The notes beneath the pieces were generated by a model that was not told the DNA's origin, searched no databases, and saw nothing but the letters and a program-made list of their open reading frames with translations. The translations under genes were made by a program, and so were the position numbers. Below are positions 44,589 through 52,530 of a stretch of DNA of 64,000 nucleotides, in pieces. Origin of the DNA: a virus; the IMG/VR virus record IMGVR_UViG_3300019776_000461, positions 1-64,000 of that record, one strand, 5' to 3'. Position 1 is the first letter of the stretch, and each line of letters begins with the position of its first letter.

Positions 44589-47285
44589 ATGGCAAGACGT
44601 AAGGTTATATATGCAAATGGAGTTCAAGTTGAAGAAGAATTCTTACCCCAAGGTCCAAATGGTGCTGTGCTTTGGAATGGGAAAGAATATGGTACTGCAG
44701 AAAAAACAGGTATGCAAGCACTCAATGAAAAGGGTGAGTTAGTTGATGTATATAACATAACTGATATACCATCGTGTGATACAACTCTTTGGAAACAAGT
44801 AAGTAAGACATATAGACAGGATGTACTTAAAGATAGACCAGTTGGTTTCTTTAAGTATAGACTAAAACTCATATATGATAAAGCTAATCAGAGACTAAAA
44901 GAAACTCCAAACTATCCATTGAATATTGACTTCACACAACCTACCGCTCAAATAAAACAAGTTATACTTATAGATAATCTACGTGAAACCGCTTTAATTG
45001 AGGGGTTTCACTATACAGTTTCAGGAAGGGGATATGTTTGGTTTAATGGTACTTGGCCTTATCCAGAAATAAAAATGATGGTTGACTGGATAGATACAAC
45101 TACTAAAGAAGCGAAAACATCAGAGTACATAACAAACCCAGTTTTAGATAATGGATATGGTGGTGCAGCAGAGAAACGAAGTAACACATTCACAATAACT
45201 CAAAGCGGTCAGTCAGCCTTATTTTCTGAGAACTTAAATTTTGTTGCAAGTTTATATGGAACTCCTGGAATAAATTCAATTATTTCAAGTAACCCACTCG
45301 GTATGTGGAAAGAACCACTTATATATACTATCAATGAAGGCGAGTGTTTTGTTGAAGTTGACATAGACGGTACATTAAAGTATTTTGATTCAGACATGAT
45401 TGAAACAACCGCACAAGAAATATTAGATAATAGTAGGTATGGTAATTCGCTTGCAACTGGTTTGAATCTTAATCATAAGAGTGTAACGGAGTTTAAAACT
45501 GGAGAATATATATCTGGTAAGCCTGCGATTGGTTTATTTCAAGTTGTTATTCCCGATGAACCAAGACTAAATTTTAATATTAAAAACAGTAATTTAACCG
45601 CATTATCTGGTATAGAATATGTAACTGTAAAACCAAAAGGTTCTGCTTTCAGAACATATTTATCCATACCAGTTAACACACCAGATACCGCTCTTGATGT
45701 TGGTACAACATTTTATGTTGATAACAGAAGAATAGAACCAGTTCCATATAGAAGATGTTTTGAAGGACTTAGAACTGAGTATGTTATACGAGAAGAATTT
45801 GAAGTGTTGTGGGAAAGAGAACAACCATGTATTTCTGATATAGCAAATCCACCTGTTATGCAATATTCTTCTAGTATAGAAACGGAAGAAATTTTAATAG
45901 TTGATTGGGAAGGACAACGTGCAAATAGAGAATTACCAGATTGTGAATGTTTACAAGTAAGAGTATTAAAAGAACCAGTTGAGGAACAAAATGATCAATG
46001 TGGTTGTAGGCAAATAACACGTGCAGACATATACACGATTTGTCCAGATACTATGAATGAAACTTTATACGCTCAATATGAATCTCGCATTAGAGTTGAT
46101 GGTGGAACTACATTTTTAATTCCACCGCCTAATATGAGTCCAACACTAACGAGAATAGAAAAAGTAGAAAAATGTAAAGATAAACCAATGGACGAGCGAA
46201 CTGAATTCGCATATCATAAAATTGATGCTAAAGATATTTTAATCGGTAATATGGAAAATGTTGTAACTGGTTTATTTAATATTTCTGGATCATTAGATTG
46301 TTATGTAACTAATTCAATACAAACTGGATCAACGGATTATTACTATAATATAACAGGGTGTGATACTTGTGGAAGTGGTTCTTACTTTGCAGTTTCTTAT
46401 GGTCACTATCAAGGTTCTGGATCAACATACGATTCTCAATACCAATATGAGTCACCATCAAAAGTAGTATACAGTCAGAATAAATTGATAGCCTTAGAGG
46501 ATACTGAAACTAAATTCACTTTTTATAATACTGGTAGTGTTGAAACACCAAAAGATGTTTACTTCATAAGATTTTATCGTGAATCGTTTGATGATAGTTT
46601 AGACCCAGGTAACTTTGAATTTTCATTACGAGAGTTAAATGGGAAGTTATACGCTAATAATGTTTATACTGGTAGTAATGTTGCAGTAAGTTCTTCTAAT
46701 AAAATTATAACTCTTATAGATAACTCCGCTTATATTAATGAAAACATTTGTAAAGAAGACCCATATGCTTCTTATGATTTGGTGAGTGGTAGTTTAAGTA
46801 ACGGTGCTTATATAACTGGCACTGGCAGTTTAGAAACAAACGCACAATATACGGTATATGGTAAAGTATATCCATCGCTTGGCTTAATAGCTTTGAACGG
46901 AAATAGATTGAATCAGGAATTATCATTTAATAGTGTGAGTGGTAGTAATGTTGTTGGAGACAATTCATACAAATTATTTACTGCAATAAGTGGTGCTGCT
47001 TCTCTTGGTTATTCAATGAAGGCACGAAAAGTAAGAGATTATGGTGTATCCCATTATTTAATTAGAGTTCCACATTCTGAAGCAACTTTTACTAATAACC
47101 CAAGTTCACTAACAACAAATGGACGATTAAAATTTGAATGTATGGCACAAAATCCAACAACATACATTTCATCAATTGGTTTATATAATGACAATAAAGA
47201 ATTATTAGCTATTGCTAAATTCAATAGACCAGTTAGAAAAGAATACGATGATGATTTGTTTATAAAAATAAAAATGGCTAAATAA
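44589..47285 (+). CDS. Large virion structural protein (tail/baseplate or fibre class)
   Basis: This 898-aa protein is not assigned to a named family. It is beta-rich, with short Gly/Ser-rich turns (SGSGSYFAVSYGHYQGSGS type) and a cluster of cysteines around residues 455-480 (DCECLQV, DQCGCRQ). The C-terminus (TTYISSIGLYNDNKELLAIA ... FNRPVRKEYDDDLFIKIKMAK) resembles the last domain of large T4-like phage structural proteins. It is the last gene of the late unit that starts at 43932. The receptor-binding region, if any, cannot be located. Confidence 0.55.
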   Translation: MARRKVIYANGVQVEEEFLPQGPNGAVLWNGKEYGTAEKTGMQALNEKGELVDVYNITDIPSCDTTLWKQVSKTYRQDVLKDRPVGFFKYRLKLIYDKANQRLKETPNYPLNIDFTQPTAQIKQVILIDNLRETALIEGFHYTVSGRGYVWFNGTWPYPEIKMMVDWIDTTTKEAKTSEYITNPVLDNGYGGAAEKRSNTFTITQSGQSALFSENLNFVASLYGTPGINSIISSNPLGMWKEPLIYTINEGECFVEVDIDGTLKYFDSDMIETTAQEILDNSRYGNSLATGLNLNHKSVTEFKTGEYISGKPAIGLFQVVIPDEPRLNFNIKNSNLTALSGIEYVTVKPKGSAFRTYLSIPVNTPDTALDVGTTFYVDNRRIEPVPYRRCFEGLRTEYVIREEFEVLWEREQPCISDIANPPVMQYSSSIETEEILIVDWEGQRANRELPDCECLQVRVLKEPVEEQNDQCGCRQITRADIYTICPDTMNETLYAQYESRIRVDGGTTFLIPPPNMSPTLTRIEKVEKCKDKPMDERTEFAYHKIDAKDILIGNMENVVTGLFNISGSLDCYVTNSIQTGSTDYYYNITGCDTCGSGSYFAVSYGHYQGSGSTYDSQYQYESPSKVVYSQNKLIALEDTETKFTFYNTGSVETPKDVYFIRFYRESFDDSLDPGNFEFSLRELNGKLYANNVYTGSNVAVSSSNKIITLIDNSAYINENICKEDPYASYDLVSGSLSNGAYITGTGSLETNAQYTVYGKVYPSLGLIALNGNRLNQELSFNSVSGSNVVGDNSYKLFTAISGAASLGYSMKARKVRDYGVSHYLIRVPHSEATFTNNPSSLTTNGRLKFECMAQNPTTYISSIGLYNDNKELLAIAKFNRPVRKEYDDDLFIKIKMAK

Positions 47286-47316
47286 AAATAGACGGTAATA
47301 TCTAAAATATTTTTCG

Positions 47317-47324
47317 TATATTTG
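47317..47324 (+). promoter_or_regulatory. Bacteroidetes-type -7 box TATATTTG upstream of thioredoxin
   Basis: TATATTTG followed by TA, 73 nt before ATG 47398. No clear TTTG lies 20 nt upstream. A perfect hairpin (CCGTGACA/TGTCACGG, 47346-47364) sits in the resulting leader. Confidence 0.6.
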
Positions 47325-47397
47325 TATAAATAATTGATTTTCAACCCGTGACAATTTGTCACGGTTTCACTACCATCTATTTTCTTAAAGGACGGAC

Positions 47398-47655
47398 ATG
47401 ATTACCGTTAAACATTACACAGCTTCTTGGTGTATGCCATGTAAACAACTTAAACCCATTATGAGTGAAATATTACTTAAACGGCCAAACATAAATTACA
47501 AACTTATTGATGTGGATAATGATCCAGATGAAGCATCGATGTATGGTGTTCGTGGAGTTCCTACTGTGATATTTATGAAAGATGGTGTTGAAGTAAATAG
47601 AATTACTGGTTTGGTTTCAAGAAAAAATTACGAAATGGCAATTGATAATTTATAA
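47398..47655 (+). CDS. Thioredoxin
   Basis: This 85-aa thioredoxin has the active site WCMPC (Cys12 and Cys15) and the cis-proline segment GVRGVPTVIFMKDG near 50-62. It is shorter than bacterial thioredoxin (about 108) and close to phage NrdC/glutaredoxin size. It could reduce the class II ribonucleotide reductase encoded at 41007. It is the first gene of a nucleotide-metabolism run behind a host-type promoter. Confidence 0.93.
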   Translation: MITVKHYTASWCMPCKQLKPIMSEILLKRPNINYKLIDVDNDPDEASMYGVRGVPTVIFMKDGVEVNRITGLVSRKNYEMAIDNL

Positions 47656-47664
47656 TGGTGAAGT

Positions 47665-48363
47665 ATGACAGTTATAGAAGCGGTTTCTCCCGGTGACGCT
47701 TGGGTAAAAGTTTCTAAGCATTTGTTAGAGAAAGGGGAAAAAGTCGGTGAACTAATTGAAGAATTAAATGTAATGATGGAAATTACTCAGTTTGAAAGTG
47801 ATGATTGGTTTGATTCACACTTCAGAGAAGTAATGGGTGATGATAGAATTGATTTTGCTTCTTCTGTTACTTTCGTAGAACCTAAACCAAAAAAACCAAT
47901 TAACGATTTCTTTCAAGTAGAAGAAGGATTGGAATACCAATTCATTAAAGATCATTGGCATCAGTCCTATTGGGGAAGAATGATTAGTTGGCAAGGTACA
48001 TTTAATCAAGTAGAAAACGTTATTAAAATTTTGAAACAAGGTAAAGCAGTTAAACGTTGTGAGTTAATTATATTTGACCCATCACGTGATTCACGCAATC
48101 CATATTCTCAACCTTGTATGTTGATGATTGACTTGAAGCCACGTAATGGTAAGTTGTATTTAACTTCTGTTCTACGTTCTAATCGTGTTTCTAAAAGTGG
48201 TTATGCTGATTATTCTGCTTTAGTTAATATGGGTAAGTTCTTAGCTAAAGAAAGTGATTTAGAGTTGGGAAAGGTTAGTGTATTAGCTTGTTCCTGCCAC
48301 ATCGGTAAGATGAACAATGAACTTAAAAAAACAAAAGAATTGTTAAACATACTCAATAAATAA
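47665..48363 (+). CDS. Thymidylate-synthase-fold protein (TS / dCMP hydroxymethylase superfamily)
   Basis: This 232-aa protein follows the ThyA fold: YWGRMISWQGTFNQVENVIK, RRCEL-like region, YSQPCMLMIDLKPRNGKLYL (nucleophile Cys151), VLRSNRVSKSGYADYSALV (RSxxV, residues 171-175) and VSVLACSCHIG (His212). ThyA's RS-x-D Asp is Arg174, and the HIY Tyr is Gly. Asp182 lies at or next to ThyA Asn177; Asp at that site is the hallmark of dCMP hydroxymethylases. The protein lacks about 30 residues at the N-terminus relative to ThyA. It may act on dUMP or dCMP to make an unusual deoxynucleotide. One base separates it from the next ATG. Confidence 0.7.
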   Translation: MTVIEAVSPGDAWVKVSKHLLEKGEKVGELIEELNVMMEITQFESDDWFDSHFREVMGDDRIDFASSVTFVEPKPKKPINDFFQVEEGLEYQFIKDHWHQSYWGRMISWQGTFNQVENVIKILKQGKAVKRCELIIFDPSRDSRNPYSQPCMLMIDLKPRNGKLYLTSVLRSNRVSKSGYADYSALVNMGKFLAKESDLELGKVSVLACSCHIGKMNNELKKTKELLNILNK

Positions 48364-48364
48364 T

Positions 48365-49870
48365 ATGTGCGGTATAATAGCAACCGTCGGTTATACTAAA
48401 ACTGACGTTGATAATATGTTGGAAACCATCGCTCACCGTGGTAAAGATAACCGTGGTATAAAAGAATTTTCTTGGGGCGATAGAAAAGTTATACTCGGAC
48501 ACAATCGCCTTGCTATTAACGATACTTCTGCTGCAGGAAATCAACCGATGGAATGGGAAGGTATTCACTTAGTAGTTAACGGTGAAATATGGAATTATCC
48601 CGAACTAAGAAAAGAATACGAAGAAAGAGGATATGAGTTCAAATCAAATTCAGATTCAGAACTTATACTGTTTGTGTACAAAGAACAAGAATTGAAAAGA
48701 CTTAACGGTATGTTTTCTTTTGTTATTTGGGATAACGGAAAGCTAATTCTTTCTCGTGATTGGGTTGGTAAGTTACCGCTCTATATTTTTAACAATAACA
48801 CTTACATTATTGCAAGTGAAATAAAATCTATTGTTGAACAATTACCCAATGCTGAAATTAAATTTGTACCGAAAAATTCTTTGATTGAAATAGATGTAAG
48901 TACAGATAAAATAACAGTTCATAAAGATTACTATTTTAACTTTTCAAATGAAACAACTTCACCTGAAACACATGAAGAATGCAGTATAACCACGTACAAT
49001 CTACTGGAGAACGCGGTAAGTAAAAGATTGTTATCTGATGTACCTATTGCAACTTCGTTGAGTGGTGGGATTGATTCCGCTGTTATAACGTATTTATTAT
49101 CTACTAAAATACCGAACTTAAAAGCATATACAATTGCTTTTGATGAAGATTCGCCTGACTTGAAGTACGCAAGAATAGTTGCAAAACATTTGGGTATTCA
49201 ATTAGTTGAAGTTTTAGTTCCAAGAAATGTAGAACTATTAAAACAAAGATTTTTGGAATCGATAAGAGTTATTGAATATCCATCTACCGTTCAAATGCAA
49301 GTTGGTATTCTACAATCGTTTATAGCAGAACAGATGGCAAAGGATGGAATAAAAGTTGCTTTTAGTGGTGAAGGTTCTGATGAAGCATACGGTTCTTATG
49401 GAATGATAAGAATGTTCAGTAAGAAACCAGACTGGTCGGATATTAGAAAGAAATTATTTGAAAAGCAATACTATGGTAATTTATTACGCGGTAATACTAT
49501 TTTCATGTATTATGGAACAATAGAATTACGTTGTCCGTTTTTCGATATTGATTTTCTAAATTACACTACTAACTTAACGAACGAATTTCTATCTGATAAA
49601 TCTCAATGGAAACTTCCACTTGCAGATGCATTCAGACCGTACTTGCCTAAAGAAGTTATTGAACAAGAGAAACGTGCTTTTCAAAAAGGTACAAACTTCA
49701 AAGGATATATTGAAGATATAATTCTAAATGATAAAGAAATAAACTTTCGTAATAGAAAAAAGATGCTTCATGTAATTGGTGATAACTTTGAAAAGATTCA
49801 TGGATTCTCACATAAGAAGATGAAGGGCGAACTTATTGGTAATAATGGTGGAATATTCAAATGGATTTAA
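48365..49870 (+). CDS. asnB: Glutamine-hydrolysing asparagine-synthetase-like amidotransferase
   Basis: This 501-aa protein has two domains. The N-terminal Ntn glutaminase begins MCGIIATVGY with Cys2 as nucleophile, and shows AHRGKDNRG, GHNRLAIND and LVVNGEIWNYPELR. The synthetase domain has the PP-loop SLSGGIDSAV near 230-240 and the SGEGSDEAYGSY signature near 338. E. coli AsnB has 554 aa, so this is slightly short. It could make asparagine, but the position between a TS-fold enzyme and a PLP-fold protein suggests that it may amidate a modified nucleotide or DNA base (inference). It overlaps the next gene by 10 nt. Confidence 0.85.
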   Translation: MCGIIATVGYTKTDVDNMLETIAHRGKDNRGIKEFSWGDRKVILGHNRLAINDTSAAGNQPMEWEGIHLVVNGEIWNYPELRKEYEERGYEFKSNSDSELILFVYKEQELKRLNGMFSFVIWDNGKLILSRDWVGKLPLYIFNNNTYIIASEIKSIVEQLPNAEIKFVPKNSLIEIDVSTDKITVHKDYYFNFSNETTSPETHEECSITTYNLLENAVSKRLLSDVPIATSLSGGIDSAVITYLLSTKIPNLKAYTIAFDEDSPDLKYARIVAKHLGIQLVEVLVPRNVELLKQRFLESIRVIEYPSTVQMQVGILQSFIAEQMAKDGIKVAFSGEGSDEAYGSYGMIRMFSKKPDWSDIRKKLFEKQYYGNLLRGNTIFMYYGTIELRCPFFDIDFLNYTTNLTNEFLSDKSQWKLPLADAFRPYLPKEVIEQEKRAFQKGTNFKGYIEDIILNDKEINFRNRKKMLHVIGDNFEKIHGFSHKKMKGELIGNNGGIFKWI

Positions 49871-50700
49871 TACAAACACCCATTGAAGAATATGAACTCA
49901 AAGGAAAAAAAGTTTGGGTTAAACGTGATGATTTAGTAGGTGATGGAATAAATTATCCAAGGTGGGCAAAGATAGAAGGAATTAAACAAATTCTAAGAAG
50001 CCCTGCCATTGATAAAAACAAACCATTAACGCACCTTTCAGTATATGGTAGTTGGACAGGTTGGGTTTTATCTAAACTCTGTAAAGAAGAAGGTATAGAA
50101 TTTATTTCTTCTTATCCAGATACAAAGAAATTCCCAGTGAGTTTAATTGAAAGAGTAATGATAAATGGTGGAAAATTAAATCCACTAAAACCAAATATAA
50201 TGGCGATACTAAATAATCGTGTAAAGAAACAAGCAATGGAAAACGGGTGGCAAATGTTACCGTATGCGTTCAATCATCCAATGTATATTGCATACATGGG
50301 TAGTAGAATGAAACAAGTATTGGAGGATAATGATTTTAACCACTTAGTTGTTTCGATGGGAAGCGGTGTAACGTGTTCTGGACTTATAAATTCATTCTTA
50401 CATTATACAGATTGGCGAGATGTTGTTAGTAACAGACGGCAAGTTCATGGCATTACAATGTCATCGATAAAATCAACGAGAAAAATATTAGAACAAAATG
50501 GAGCAGGTGGTAATAATAATATTCACATTTATAAATCGCCATTTGCTTTTGACGATATGATGTTGGATTATTCAGTACCGTTTGATTGTAATGAGTTTTG
50601 GGATAAAAAAATGTGGTTCTGGTTAGAAGAAAACATTGAGAAATTAGACGGAAAAGTATTATTTTGGAATATTGGTGGTTCATATTTACAATCGATTTAA
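49861..50700 (+). CDS. PLP-fold (ACC deaminase / D-cysteine desulfhydrase-like) protein
   Basis: This 279-aa protein has the fold-type II layout: KKVWVKRDDLVGDGINYPRW, LSVYGSWTGWVLSKLCKEEG (compare GG-x-QSNH...AA), and VVSMGSGVTCSGLI (compare the GSGGT phosphate loop). The family's catalytic Lys sits in GGNK-x-RKLE; here the segment reads INYPRWAKIE, so by a simple alignment the Lys is Arg34, with Lys37 nearby. It may be inactive, use another Lys, or have a changed chemistry. The gene overlaps the asnB-like gene, indicating a shared pathway. Confidence 0.6.
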   Translation: MDLIQTPIEEYELKGKKVWVKRDDLVGDGINYPRWAKIEGIKQILRSPAIDKNKPLTHLSVYGSWTGWVLSKLCKEEGIEFISSYPDTKKFPVSLIERVMINGGKLNPLKPNIMAILNNRVKKQAMENGWQMLPYAFNHPMYIAYMGSRMKQVLEDNDFNHLVVSMGSGVTCSGLINSFLHYTDWRDVVSNRRQVHGITMSSIKSTRKILEQNGAGGNNNIHIYKSPFAFDDMMLDYSVPFDCNEFWDKKMWFWLEENIEKLDGKVLFWNIGGSYLQSI

Positions 50701-50722
50701 TATAAATAAAGGAGTTATGAAA

Positions 50723-51229
50723 ATGGCACAGACGTGGCATAGAAGATGGGATGATAGTTATGCTGAGGAAGCATTCAAGAACAGATTAAATTTACCTATT
50801 AAGTATGTAAAGTTAAGTAAAGACGCAGTTAAACCAGAATACTCACAAGACGGTGATGCTGGTATGGACTTAACAGCGACTTCATTTAGAGTTACAGATA
50901 CTTTCATGGAATTTGGAACTGGTATTGCGGTACAGATTCCAGAGAATCATGTTGGACTTTTATTTCCAAGAAGTTCAATTACAAAATCTTCACCAGGCGT
51001 TTCTCTAAAAAATTCAGTTGGTGTTATAGATTCAAATTATCGTGGTGAAATTCTTGTGAGATTTGAATTACCTTACTCAGGAGAGGTGGGTGAAAATATT
51101 CCAGTTGTTGGTGATAGAGTTGCACAATTGGTTATTATTCCATACCCAAGAGTGAAATTCGTAGAAGTAGAGAAACTACCCGATACAAACCGTGGTCAAG
51201 GCGGATTTGGTTCAACAGATAAACAGTAA
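50723..51229 (+). CDS. dut: dUTPase
   Basis: This 168-aa trimeric dUTP diphosphatase shows all five motifs: DGDAGMDL (about 44-51), FPRSSITK (about 80-87), GVIDSNYRGEI (about 97-107), GDRVAQLVI (about 128-136) and RGQGGFGST (about 156-164). It keeps uracil out of DNA and supplies dUMP to the TS-fold enzyme upstream. I use ATG 50723, 8 nt after GGAG; ATG 50717 is too close. A TATAAATA sequence lies at 50701-50708, but its spacing does not match the late promoters. Confidence 0.95.
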   Translation: MAQTWHRRWDDSYAEEAFKNRLNLPIKYVKLSKDAVKPEYSQDGDAGMDLTATSFRVTDTFMEFGTGIAVQIPENHVGLLFPRSSITKSSPGVSLKNSVGVIDSNYRGEILVRFELPYSGEVGENIPVVGDRVAQLVIIPYPRVKFVEVEKLPDTNRGQGGFGSTDKQ

Positions 51230-51234
51230 CTTAT

Positions 51235-51243
51235 ATATTTATA
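51235..51243 (+). promoter_or_regulatory. Late-type promoter box ATATTTATA
   Basis: Exact copy, ending 33 nt before ATG 51277. It is the only late-type box in the replication half, and its gene carries a packaging-like leader. Confidence 0.7.
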
Positions 51244-51276
51244 GTAAACAAATTCGTTTACTTATAGAGAAGCACA

Positions 51277-51906
51277 ATGTCAAAATTAACTAATATATTA
51301 AAAGAAAGTGGTTTATCGAGATTGGTTTACCACATGGAAATGCACGATTGCGGTACAATTACAGCCTTCCGTTCTAAAGAAGGCTGTGGTTTACCTGAAG
51401 ATTTACCGTACGCTCTACAAGATAACAAAAAAAGAAATGCTCAATTAAAAGCAAAACTTGAAATGATGGGGTACGGAACAACCGCAGTTAAAGGTGCTTA
51501 TATTGAAAACTACGGAACACCTGAAGCAATTGAAGTACGTGAAGATGTTTTCTTTGTTGTGGATTTACAAGACAAAGGAAACCTTGAAGCAGATTTAAGA
51601 AGATTAGGTGAAGAGTATATGCAAGATTCTATTTTGTTTATACCAAGAGGTGGTAGAGGTTCTGTTCTCATCGGTACAAACCATTGTTCAGATTATCCAG
51701 GATATGGCAGAACAATGCAATTCAATGATAGACAAATGGGCAAAGGTGGTCAGTTCATGACAAAAGTAAATGGTAGACCTTTTATATTTGAATCTAATTT
51801 ACTTGAACAAGTTGGAAACCATAACTATTATAGTGTTGCAAACAACATGGGTAAGTGGGCAATGAAAACTATTGCAAATAAAGATTGGAAAGATATTGAA
51901 ATTTAA
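51277..51906 (+). CDS. DUF3293-like protein with capsid-targeting-like leader
   Basis: This 209-aa protein has the leader MSKLTNILKE, then GTITAFRSKEG, a helix NKKRNAQLKAKLEMMGYGTT, EVREDVFFVVDLQD, a second helix LEADLRRLGEEYMQDSILFI and GSVLIGTN. This order resembles bacterial DUF3293 proteins (ITA-F-R, N-x-x-L-x-x-x-L, E-x-SF-V, helix, strand). The function of that family is unknown to me. A late-type promoter sits upstream although neighbours are nucleotide genes, which fits a late-made, packaged protein. Confidence 0.55.
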   Translation: MSKLTNILKESGLSRLVYHMEMHDCGTITAFRSKEGCGLPEDLPYALQDNKKRNAQLKAKLEMMGYGTTAVKGAYIENYGTPEAIEVREDVFFVVDLQDKGNLEADLRRLGEEYMQDSILFIPRGGRGSVLIGTNHCSDYPGYGRTMQFNDRQMGKGGQFMTKVNGRPFIFESNLLEQVGNHNYYSVANNMGKWAMKTIANKDWKDIEI

Positions 51907-51928
51907 TTTTAATCGTAAAGGTATTATT

Positions 51929-52213
51929 ATGAGTCGTTCATATAGAAAAACTTCCATAATTGGAAATGCTGGTTCTTCTGAAAAAATGGATAAAATTATA
52001 GCTCATCGTAAGAGTAGAAAATATATTAAAGACCACATTACTGCTACTCATGGTGATTTGGAATTGTTAGAAGAAATTCTAATGCCAAAAGAAGATGAAA
52101 TATCTGATAATTGGAATACATCGAAAGATGGAAAAACTTATTGGAATACAAATGAAAATGAAAATGATTCAGATTGGTTAAAGCGATTTAAGAAAAAAAT
52201 GATGAGGAAATAA
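51929..52213 (+). CDS. Small hypothetical protein of the SRSYRKT family
   Basis: This 94-aa protein begins SRSYRKTSIIGNAGSSEKMD and continues KIIAHRKSRKYIK. Short proteins starting 'MSRSYR(K/H)TPI-G-SE--DK' occur widely in bacteria without a known function. The rest is acidic with a basic end. I chose ATG 51929; a longer in-frame start lies inside the previous gene. Confidence 0.55.
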   Translation: MSRSYRKTSIIGNAGSSEKMDKIIAHRKSRKYIKDHITATHGDLELLEEILMPKEDEISDNWNTSKDGKTYWNTNENENDSDWLKRFKKKMMRK

Positions 52214-52218
52214 ATGTT

Positions 52219-52518
52219 ATGGACGTTTTATTAGTAGAACCAAAAACAAATAAGTTTACCGCTTATTTATACGATGGCACAACAGCAGCAGCGAATGAAG
52301 CATGCTCAAAGTGGCCATGCATTATGACTGCAAGTAACAGTTATAAGGATAAGTGGGTTTTGAAGTTTGAAGCATCGAAAGAAGAGTGCTTACCTGGCCA
52401 ATATATTGTTAACGAAAGTAAGGGGTATTCCATTTATACTCAAGCGGAATTCTTAGAAAAGTATGATGTAGTTTACGATAACCGAAACAAAATCGGTAAT
52501 TTTTTATCCGAAGATTAA
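52219..52518 (+). CDS. Small hypothetical protein
   Basis: This 99-aa protein is not recognised (MDVLLVEPKTNKFTAYLYDG, then KDKWVLKFEASKEECLPGQY). It is an alpha/beta protein with three cysteines. It lies 5 nt after the previous stop and 12 nt before the methyltransferase, so it is probably part of the same operon. Confidence 0.45.
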   Translation: MDVLLVEPKTNKFTAYLYDGTTAAANEACSKWPCIMTASNSYKDKWVLKFEASKEECLPGQYIVNESKGYSIYTQAEFLEKYDVVYDNRNKIGNFLSED

Positions 52519-52530
52519 TTTAGGAATGTT

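Noticed and set aside
47346-47364. Perfect hairpin in the thioredoxin leader as a riboswitch or terminator
   Set aside because: It is a simple 8-bp stem (CCGTGACA/TGTCACGG) with no T-run after it and no surrounding conserved structure, so only a hairpin can be claimed.
50701-50708. TATAAATA, the T4 late promoter consensus, before dUTPase
   Set aside because: It is a single copy only 14 nt before the start codon and before a nucleotide-metabolism gene. The recurrent box with correct spacing in this genome is ATATTTATA.
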